Shown here one piece after another: positions 26,042 through 32,369 of a stretch of DNA of 34,580 bases (position 1 is its first letter; each line of letters opens with the position of its first letter). This stretch comes from Oscillospiraceae bacterium (lineage in GTDB: Bacteria; Bacillota; Clostridia; Oscillospirales; Ruminococcaceae). The stretch lies in assembly GCA_031253495.1 (NCBI GenBank), contig JAIRWC010000004.1, forward strand, positions 1 to 34,580. Direction: 5' to 3'. Made by a program: the position numbers and the translations under genes. Under the pieces are notes generated by a model that was not told the DNA's origin, did no database searches, and saw nothing but the letters and a program-made list of their open reading frames with translations.

Positions 26042-26707
26042 TCAACGAAATCGCAAAGCCTCGGTAAAATCCGGTCTTTCGATAACATCGACGGCGTTCA
26101 TGTCGGTTACTTCGATTAAATACGCGTATTCCTCGCCGCCTTCAAGCGCGTGAACGCGCTCGAATTTCCTGATGTAACCGAAACCGTCAAGCCAAAACTC
26201 CGCCGTTAACCGCGAAAATTTCTCCTTATCGCTTCTTTTATTAAGTTTTTCGGCGCTGTATTCGACGACGGTGCCGTCCGCGTCCCTGTAAACCACGTTT
26301 GAAACGCTCGGTTCGTCAAGGAAAAACAGCGTTTTTTTCGTATAACGATGCTTAATCGCTTTGGTGTAACTGTAAAAATCCGAATCCGAAACCGTAACCT
26401 CCGTCCAGTCCGCGTCCCCTTCGTACCCGTAACAAAGACGGCTCCCGTTGTTGTACTCGGCATAAACCGTTTCCCCGTCGGTCGCCCGGTACAGATACGT
26501 CAGCGTGTCCCCTTCGTACCTGAAACAAAAATTTTCCGTCACCGCCCCCGTGAGACTGTCCGTAATAACAACGCGGGCGGATTCAAGCTCCTCGTATTTT
26601 TTTCGCGCCGCCGAAAACTCTTTCAGCGCCTCGCTGAATTCGCCGGTCGCGCAGGAAGCGAGAAACGCGACCGCAACCGCCGTTACGCGGAATTTTATAA
26701 ATTTCAT
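26042..26707 (-). CDS. putative lipoprotein of unknown function
   Basis: A 221-residue product with a short signal peptide and lipobox LASC (Cys19), followed by a helical segment and a beta-rich domain with many Tyr residues (YEGDTLTYLY, VYAEYNNGSRLCYGYEG). The overall character recalls LolA/LppX-like single-domain lipoproteins, but I cannot assign a family. A weak GGGG site precedes the ATG. Upstream are one dispersed repeat copy and the ptsH terminator, so it must have its own promoter, which I could not identify. Confidence 0.6.
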   Translation of the reverse strand: MKFIKFRVTAVAVAFLASCATGEFSEALKEFSAARKKYEELESARVVITDSLTGAVTENFCFRYEGDTLTYLYRATDGETVYAEYNNGSRLCYGYEGDADWTEVTVSDSDFYSYTKAIKHRYTKKTLFFLDEPSVSNVVYRDADGTVVEYSAEKLNKRSDKEKFSRLTAEFWLDGFGYIRKFERVHALEGGEEYAYLIEVTDMNAVDVIERPDFTEALRFR

Positions 26708-26729
26708 TCACCGTTTCCCCGTCGAACAA

Positions 26730-26760
26730 CAGACCTCCTCGGAAACCGTATCGCGGCGGT
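26730..26760 (-). repeat. 31-bp dispersed repeat, copy 3
   Basis: On the minus strand this copy is identical over 31 bases to 8041-8071. With one flanking base pair its ends (agacc and ggtct) can pair, giving a small hairpin. It lies in the gap between the ptsH terminator and the lipoprotein start. Confidence 0.85.
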
Positions 26761-26763
26761 CTA

Positions 26764-26796
26764 ATGAAAATACCGTCCGCTCTTTATACGGACGGC
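26764..26796 (-). terminator. terminator of ptsH
   Basis: On the minus strand ccgtccg (26795-26789) pairs with cggacgg (26779-26773) around a 9-base loop and is followed by tattttcatt. It lies about 20 bases after the ptsH stop codon. Confidence 0.75.
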
Positions 26797-26814
26797 ATTA
26801 AACAATACCGCTGT

Positions 26815-27078
26815 CTATTCCGCGAAACCGCTTTCAACAAGTTTAATCAGCCCTTCCACGGCAAGCTGCTCGTCCGTCCCGTCGGCTATTATCCTTATGC
26901 AAGTCTCGCCGACGATTCCGAGCGAAAGAATACCGAGCAAACTTTTCGCGTTCACTCTGCGTTCCTCTTTCTCGACCCAAATCGAGGATTTATATTCATT
27001 GGCTTTCTGGATAAAAAAAGTCGCGGGCCTCGCGTGCAACCCTACTTGATTTGTAACTTTCACCTCTTTAACGAACAT
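26815..27078 (-). CDS. ptsH: phosphocarrier protein HPr
   Basis: An 87-residue HPr. His15 in GLHARPA is the phosphorylation site of the sugar phosphotransferase system, and Ser46 in NAKSLLGIL is the regulatory site for HPr kinase in Gram-positive bacteria; both fall at the canonical positions. It is a single-gene unit with a strong promoter and terminator. Enzyme I is not beside it, unlike the usual ptsHI order. Confidence 0.92.
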   Translation of the reverse strand: MFVKEVKVTNQVGLHARPATFFIQKANEYKSSIWVEKEERRVNAKSLLGILSLGIVGETCIRIIADGTDEQLAVEGLIKLVESGFAE

Positions 27079-27153
27079 GGCAACCCCCTCCTACAACTGC
27101 GCGGAAAGCCGAAAGGTCGAAGCCCCCGCCCCCGTCTTTTGGTCTACGGTACT

Positions 27154-27182
27154 ATTATAGCCGTTAAATATTGCTAAGTCAA
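27154..27182 (-). promoter_or_regulatory. ptsH promoter
   Basis: On the minus strand TTGACT (27182-27177) and TATAAT (27159-27154) are exactly 17 bases apart. The flanking 27180-27316 is strongly AT-rich, contains an inverted repeat cttttga/ttcaaaag at about 27187-27206, and holds no gene. Confidence 0.85.
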
Positions 27183-27316
27183 TATTCTTTTGATTATTTT
27201 CAAAAGATTATATGTTTTTATTAAATATGAAAAATTATAAACGATTTGTTTGTACAATATTCATAAATATTTTACTCGTTCATAAACAAGATAAACACAA
27301 CTTTTCAACACACCCG

Positions 27317-28015
27317 CTATTTTGAAAGCAAATCGGGACGTTTTAACCCCGTAACCTTAGCGGCTTCCTCCTCTTTCCATCTCGCGATATTCCCGTGATG
27401 CCCCGACAACAGTATTCCGGGAACGCTCCTGCCCCGCCAAATTTCGGGACGGGTGTAAAGAGGGTGTTCAAGCGCGCCGTTCCAGTGGCTGTCGTCGGTA
27501 AACGCGCTGTCGTCCGGCAAGACCCCTTTTTGCAGCCTTGTAACCGCGTCCGTAAGAATAAGGGCGGGTAACTCTCCCCCCGTAACAACGTAATCGCCCA
27601 CGCTTATTTCCGTAAAGCCCAGTTCTTCCGTAACGCGGCAATCCACCCCCTCGTAATGCCCGCACAGGATAACCAGCCATTCCTCGCGGGCAAGCTCTTT
27701 GACAAACCCCTGCGTGAGGGTTCTCCCCTGCGGCGACATATAAATCAATTTCGGCGGCGATTTAAGACCCTTGCGTATTATATCCGTCACACAGGCGTAA
27801 ACGGGTTCGGCTCGGATAACCATGCCGATTCCGCCGCCGTAAGCCTTGTCGTCCACGCGATTGTGCCGGTTCCCCGCGTAATCGCGTATGTTGAAGCAGT
27901 TGATTTCAACCGGGGCCGTTCCCGTAGCGGACGGGGTTCGCGCCCTGCCGACGACGCTTTCGGAAAGGAAAGACTCGCACATTTCGGGGAACAGTGTCGC
28001 AATGTCAATTTTCAT
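27317..28015 (-). CDS. trmD: tRNA (guanine37-N1)-methyltransferase
   Basis: It methylates G37 next to the anticodon in tRNAs reading CNN codons, preventing frameshifts. The 232-residue SPOUT enzyme has RVDDKAYGGGIGMV (53-66), the trefoil-knot segment GDYVVTGGELPAL (about 138-150), and the C-terminal GHHGNIARWK. The start overlaps the rimM stop by 4 bases (ATGA), giving translational coupling. The order rimM-trmD is the normal one, although rpsP and rplS, the usual partners, are not present on either side. Confidence 0.95.
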   Translation of the reverse strand: MKIDIATLFPEMCESFLSESVVGRARTPSATGTAPVEINCFNIRDYAGNRHNRVDDKAYGGGIGMVIRAEPVYACVTDIIRKGLKSPPKLIYMSPQGRTLTQGFVKELAREEWLVILCGHYEGVDCRVTEELGFTEISVGDYVVTGGELPALILTDAVTRLQKGVLPDDSAFTDDSHWNGALEHPLYTRPEIWRGRSVPGILLSGHHGNIARWKEEEAAKVTGLKRPDLLSK

Positions 28016-28521
28016 ATGTCGAACAGCCCCTCCAACGGGCGGATTGATATTTTCCCCGCCGAAACGTCGACGTCAACCAAGACCTCGGGGATGGCGGGGA
28101 ATAACAATTGCTTCCCGTCCGCCGCCCTCACGGAGTAAACGTCTTTGGGGGCGTTTTGCAGAATTTCCTCAACCTTTCCGTAAATCCGCCCCGAGTCGGC
28201 GTCAACCACATCCAACCCTATCAGGTCGCCGACAAACCACGTGTTTTCCGGCAGCGCGTAATCCCCGCGGTTTATATAAAGTATTTCGCCCGCGAGTTTT
28301 CGTGCCGCTTCAACGCCGTTTACGCCGGATATCCTCATTATGACGAAACCCTTGCGTATTTCTGACAACTCCGCTTTAACGGGGATTTTGCCTTCGCCGA
28401 GATAAAAACGCTCGAAACGGTTGAGAACGTCCGGGCTGTCGCAATAAACCGCCGCCCGAAGCTCGCCTTTCAGCCCCTGCGGCTTTGTAAAACGGGCTAT
28501 TTCCAAATATTCTTTTTCCAT
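28012..28521 (-). CDS. rimM: 16S rRNA processing protein RimM
   Basis: A 169-residue maturation factor for the 30S head domain. The N-terminal RimM domain begins YLEIARFTKPQGLKGELR, and the C-terminal PRC-barrel is marked by WFVGDLIGLDVVD and ending LFPAIPEVLVDVD. No Shine-Dalgarno sequence is visible; the 25 bases before the ATG are AT-rich with a tattat just upstream, so translation may depend on an unstructured or very short leader. It is coupled to trmD. Confidence 0.92.
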   Translation of the reverse strand: MEKEYLEIARFTKPQGLKGELRAAVYCDSPDVLNRFERFYLGEGKIPVKAELSEIRKGFVIMRISGVNGVEAARKLAGEILYINRGDYALPENTWFVGDLIGLDVVDADSGRIYGKVEEILQNAPKDVYSVRAADGKQLLFPAIPEVLVDVDVSAGKISIRPLEGLFDI

Positions 28522-28587
28522 ATAATAAAGTAATAACTATTTTTGTGAAAATCAGATGATGATAATGTGATAAAATTGTGAATTTGG

Positions 28588-28616
28588 TTGACAAATTCGT
28601 GATTTTGTCGTATAAT
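28588..28616 (+). promoter_or_regulatory. promoter of the HD-GYP gene
   Basis: A consensus TTGACA (28588-28593) and TATAAT (28611-28616) are separated by 17 bases, 44 bases before the start at 28660. This is one of the strongest-looking promoters in the window. Confidence 0.88.
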
Positions 28617-28659
28617 ATGCTATTATTACCGCGCCGCTTTCAAAAATAAGGAGAAATAT

Positions 28660-29832
28660 ATGGCGAACACCGCTTACGACAACGTTCCCGTGAGAATAGA
28701 CAATCTGCCTGTCGGCGTATATCTGGAATGTAAAATCTATTTTCTGAAATCCGGAGAGCTTTCTTTGTTAAGTGAAAACCAAGTCTTGGATGAAGCGCTT
28801 ATAGAAAGGTTCAGAAAAATAATATCGCCCGAAATTAACGTATATATCCCGAAAAAATATGTCGCCGGGTTTTTCGACAAGGGGATTTATCTCGGTTTCA
28901 ACGAGGACGAGGCGCGGAAAATCAAAGAGAGCGGCGGTTCCGCCACCTCCGCCGAAACGGCGGCGACCGTTTCGGAAAAAGCGAAACTGCGGGTCGTTAT
29001 GGAAAACCATGACGGGATTAAGCGCGAAACGTCGGGTTTATTGGACGACGCCGCGAAAAACGGAAGAATAAACGAAAAGCGAAGGGCGCAAATTTCCGAA
29101 GATATACAAGAACAACTTGAAATCTCCGACATTTCGCACATTATCCAGAGCATAAACAGAATCCGCGCCGCGGATGAATATCTGTACTCCCACAGTGTGA
29201 ACGTGGCTTTTCTCAACGGTTTGATGGGTAAATGGCTGAAGCTGGACAAAAAACGTTTCGACGAGCTGGTTGAAATCGGGTTGCTTCACGATGTGGGCAA
29301 GCTGAGGATTCCGCCGGAAATAATCAATAAGCCCGCGAAGCTTAACCCCGACGAGTTTGAGGAGATAAAGAAGCATCCCGTCTACTCGCTCGATATGCTC
29401 GTTAAATCCGGCGTGAAGAACCGCGCTTTGCTGACGGGCGTGGTTCAGCACCACGAAAAAGTGAACGGAACGGGCTATCCTTCGGGTCTGCCTTCGGATA
29501 AGATAACGGAGTTCGCGAAAATCACCGCCATTTCCGATATGTACGACGCGATGGTCACCAAACGCGTCTATAAGGAACCTCATTCGCCTTTCGTGATTTT
29601 GGAGGCGTTTTCGCACGAGGGTTATTCCGAGCTTGATATTACCTATGTCAAAATGTTTATTGACTGCATGATAGAGGAATTAAAAGGCAAGAAAATTTTG
29701 CTTTCGGACGGAACCGTCGCCACGGTTATGTTGGTAAACCCGCGTAACCTTTTGTATCCGATTGTCGAGGTAAACGGAAATATTCTCGCGACGTCGAGGG
29801 ACGTTTATTGTGAGAGGATGTATTACGCGTGA
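28660..29832 (+). CDS. HD-GYP domain protein, probable c-di-GMP phosphodiesterase
   Basis: A 390-residue soluble protein. The N-terminal part (1-150) is a small beta-rich region plus helices, as in DUF3391-like HD-GYP proteins, without a receiver. The HD-GYP domain has H210-D211 (HDVGK), HHE at 264-266 and GYP at 272-274. The usual DG after HHEKx is NG here (N269), a change at a conserved position that could affect activity. A C-terminal extension (about 345-390) follows. AAGGAG precedes the ATG. It stands alone with a strong promoter, divergent from rimM, and is the second HD-GYP protein in the window. Confidence 0.87.
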   Translation: MANTAYDNVPVRIDNLPVGVYLECKIYFLKSGELSLLSENQVLDEALIERFRKIISPEINVYIPKKYVAGFFDKGIYLGFNEDEARKIKESGGSATSAETAATVSEKAKLRVVMENHDGIKRETSGLLDDAAKNGRINEKRRAQISEDIQEQLEISDISHIIQSINRIRAADEYLYSHSVNVAFLNGLMGKWLKLDKKRFDELVEIGLLHDVGKLRIPPEIINKPAKLNPDEFEEIKKHPVYSLDMLVKSGVKNRALLTGVVQHHEKVNGTGYPSGLPSDKITEFAKITAISDMYDAMVTKRVYKEPHSPFVILEAFSHEGYSELDITYVKMFIDCMIEELKGKKILLSDGTVATVMLVNPRNLLYPIVEVNGNILATSRDVYCERMYYA

Positions 29833-30320
29833 ATGTTTTTGGCGATAGTCGGAAATAGTATTGATTTCACACAGTCAACAAATTTTCAGATTGCGTATAT
29901 GCAATAGTGTTAAACGTACCGCTATGAGCGGTCATAAGCTCATAAATTTCATCGCCGCCCGCATGGATTTTTTTGGAAAGGCTTGCCGTATTTTCGTTTT
30001 CGCGGGGCGCGAAATATATCTTACATGAAAACTTTCCCCCGCCGTTTTCGCGGGAAAGATTGCGTTTTCGCTTGTTGGGGCTTCCCGCCCCAAACCCCGT
30101 TACGGGAAAATCCTCGCGGATTTCCCCGCACTCGAACGGTTACACCGTTCTCGGTTTCACTTGAAGCGAAACAGGCTACGCCGAGGAACGATGAACGGGT
30201 AAGTCTATCGACAGCGGCTTGAATGTTGCCGACATCGCGGACGGGAATGCCCCTTGCAAAATTCACGTAAACATGATATAATTGACATAAAGCCAACAAA
30301 GTGATTAAGGAGCCGGTTTT
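29833..30320. other. 488-base intergenic region with a hairpin array
   Basis: No convincing gene is present; short ORFs on the plus strand have Arg/Pro-rich shadow-like translations. The left part (29833-30020) is AT-rich, with a small stem accgct/agcggt near 29917-29931. From 30032 to 30185 there are five consecutive inverted repeats: 30032-30038/30052-30058, 30075-30081/30087-30093, 30104-30126 with one bulged base, 30134-30140/30144-30150, and ctcgg/ccgag at 30149-30185. This could be a structured RNA or an intergenic repeat element. The hsdM promoter follows. Confidence 0.5.
30254..30282 (+). promoter_or_regulatory. hsdM promoter
   Basis: TTGCAA (30254-30259) and TATAAT (30277-30282) are 17 bases apart, with TG before the -10 (extended). 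It lies 38 bases upstream of the start at 30321. Confidence 0.8.
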
Positions 30321-31892
30321 ATGACCGATAACCGAAAAGAACAAGAACGGGCGGAACTCCACCGCACAATTTGGGGCATCGCCAATGACCTGCGCGGAAG
30401 CGTGGACGGTTGGGATTTCAAGCAGTATGTCCTTGGCATACTGTTTTATCGCTATATTTCCGAGAATATTACGGGTTATATCAACGACGGCGAACGCGAA
30501 GCGGGCAACGCCGCGTTTGATTACGCCAAGCTGTCCGACAAGGATGCGGAACAAGCCCGCGAGGATTTGGTGACCACAAAAGGATTTTTTGTCTTGCCTT
30601 CCGAGTTGTTCGAGAATGTCCGCTCCAAAGCCGCCGCAGACGAGAACCTTAATGAAACGCTCGAAACGGTGTTTAAGAATATAGAGGCGTCCGCGCAAGG
30701 AACGCCGTCTGAAGATAACTTCAAAGGGCTGTTCGACGATATCGACGTCAACAGCAATAAACTCGGCGGCACTGTCGCCAAACGAAACGAACGGCTCGTC
30801 AAGTTGCTGAACGGCGTGGGCGGGATGAACCTCGGCGCGTATCAAGACAACACCATCGACGCTTTCGGCGACGCTTACGAGTTCCTTATGGGTATGTATG
30901 CCTCCAACGCCGGAAAATCCGGCGGCGAGTATTACACGCCGCAAGAAGTTTCCGAACTGCTGACGCGCATCGCATTAGTCGGTAAAACCGAAGTCAACAA
31001 AGTATACGACCCCGCCTGCGGTTCAGGCTCACTGCTGTTGAAATTCGCTAAAATTCTCGGCAAAGAGAATGTCCGCAACGGATTCTTCGGGCAGGAAATC
31101 AACATCACCACCTACAACCTTTGCCGAATCAATATGTTCCTGCACGACATTGACTACGACAAGTTCGACATCGGACACGGCGACACGCTGACCGACCCGC
31201 TTCACTGGGACGACGAGCCGTTTGAGGCGATTGTCTCAAATCCGCCGTACTCCATCAAATGGGCGGGCGACGGCGATTCCCTCCTGATAAACGACCCGCG
31301 ATTCTCGCCTGCGGGAGTGCTTGCGCCGAAATCCAAAGCCGACCTCGCGTTTATCATGCACGCGCTCTCATGGCTCGCCACGAGCGGAACGGCGGCGATT
31401 GTCTGTTTCCCCGGCATATTCTATCGCGGCGGCGCGGAGCAAAAAATACGCCGATATCTCATCGACAATAACTTCGTGGATTGCGTGATTCAACTGCCGG
31501 ACAATCTTTTCTACGGCACGAGCATCGCCACTTGCATTATGGCTTTGAAAAAATCCAAGAGCGAAAACTCCACGCTGTTCATCGACGCTTCCCGCGAATG
31601 TGTGAAAGTCACGAACAACAATAAATTGACGCCGACTAACATCGATAAAATCGTCAAAACATATACCGACCGCGTCGACGTGGACTACACCGCCAAAGTC
31701 GTGCCGAACGGCGAAATCGCCGAACAAGGCTACAACCTCTCGGTATCTACATACGTCGAGCAGGAGGACAAGCGCGAAGCCGTGGACATTAAGGCGCTCA
31801 ACGCCGAAATTGACCGCATAGTCGCCCGTGAGGACGTTCTGCGCCGCGAGATTAACGCGATTATCGCCGAGATTGAGGGCGATGTGAATTGA
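30321..31892 (+). CDS. hsdM: type I restriction-modification methyltransferase subunit
   Basis: A 523-residue N6-adenine methyltransferase subunit. The N-terminal HsdM helical domain (about 10-150) includes WDFKQYVLGILFYRYIS. The AdoMet-binding motif is DPACGSGS (230-237) and the catalytic motif is NPPY (307-310). The C-terminal coiled tail contacts HsdS. AAGGAG precedes the ATG. Family knowledge: two HsdM and one HsdS form the methyltransferase. The gene is followed by a HEPN protein and an HsdS fused to a nucleotidyltransferase rather than by a plain hsdS. Confidence 0.95.
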   Translation: MTDNRKEQERAELHRTIWGIANDLRGSVDGWDFKQYVLGILFYRYISENITGYINDGEREAGNAAFDYAKLSDKDAEQAREDLVTTKGFFVLPSELFENVRSKAAADENLNETLETVFKNIEASAQGTPSEDNFKGLFDDIDVNSNKLGGTVAKRNERLVKLLNGVGGMNLGAYQDNTIDAFGDAYEFLMGMYASNAGKSGGEYYTPQEVSELLTRIALVGKTEVNKVYDPACGSGSLLLKFAKILGKENVRNGFFGQEINITTYNLCRINMFLHDIDYDKFDIGHGDTLTDPLHWDDEPFEAIVSNPPYSIKWAGDGDSLLINDPRFSPAGVLAPKSKADLAFIMHALSWLATSGTAAIVCFPGIFYRGGAEQKIRRYLIDNNFVDCVIQLPDNLFYGTSIATCIMALKKSKSENSTLFIDASRECVKVTNNNKLTPTNIDKIVKTYTDRVDVDYTAKVVPNGEIAEQGYNLSVSTYVEQEDKREAVDIKALNAEIDRIVAREDVLRREINAIIAEIEGDVN

Positions 31893-31934
31893 CTACGATT
31901 TGTTGTCAGTTAGAATCTGCCACCGTTAGTGGCA
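31889..31934 (+). promoter_or_regulatory. candidate internal promoter and inverted repeat before the HEPN gene
   Basis: TTGACT (31889-31894, overlapping the hsdM stop) and TAGAAT (31911-31916) are 16 bases apart. Directly downstream lies a 6-bp inverted repeat tgccac/gtggca with a 5-base spacer (31918-31934), a possible operator or 5' hairpin. The arrangement would let the HEPN and hsdS/hsdR part be transcribed independently of hsdM. Confidence 0.5.
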
Positions 31935-31958
31935 TAAAATAAGATAAGGAGCGAAAAC

Positions 31959-32369
31959 ATGGAAAACAAAGATATTAGATGGTTGCAACGCTTTGAGAAC
32001 TTTTCAAAAGCGTGCAGGCTTTTATCCGAAATTGGCGGTTATGAGTTTGACCAAACGCCGCCCATTATCCGCGAAGGATTTATCCAACGCTTTGAAATAA
32101 CCTTTGATTTGGCTTGGAAAACTATTAACGATTATTTGCGTTTTCTTGGTCATGATGTTCAGCCATCGCCGCGCCCTGTTATCAAAGAGGCGTTTGCGGC
32201 GAAAATCATCGCGAACGGCGAAGCGTTTATTGATATGCTCGAAGCGCGCAACGAAATGTCGCATAAGTATGACGAAGAAACTTTCAATAAAGTGTTTAAG
32301 CGGATTAAGAACGAATTTTACCCCGCACTTGAAGAATTACGCATTTATTTGGAGAGGAACAAAGAATGA
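31959..32369 (+). CDS. HEPN protein, HI0074-like partner of a nucleotidyltransferase
   Basis: A 136-residue all-helical protein of the HI0074 / nucleotidyltransferase substrate-binding family, part of the HEPN superfamily. EITFDLAWKTINDYL is the family signature helix. R97-NEMS-H102-K-Y104 is a complete RX4HXY motif, the ribonuclease active site in HepT-type toxins; the Tyr is the residue modified by partner nucleotidyltransferases in studied HepT/MntA systems. It is therefore probably a toxin-like RNase or its regulatory relative (inference). AAGGAG at 31946-31951 precedes the ATG. Its stop overlaps the next start by 4 bases (ATGA), and that next gene begins with the matching nucleotidyltransferase. 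Confidence 0.85.
   Translation: MENKDIRWLQRFENFSKACRLLSEIGGYEFDQTPPIIREGFIQRFEITFDLAWKTINDYLRFLGHDVQPSPRPVIKEAFAAKIIANGEAFIDMLEARNEMSHKYDEETFNKVFKRIKNEFYPALEELRIYLERNKE

Noticed and set aside
29973-30222. Two overlapping small ORFs before hsdM
   Set aside because: Arg/Pro-rich translations over a hairpin array, no ribosome binding site; better explained as structured non-coding DNA.
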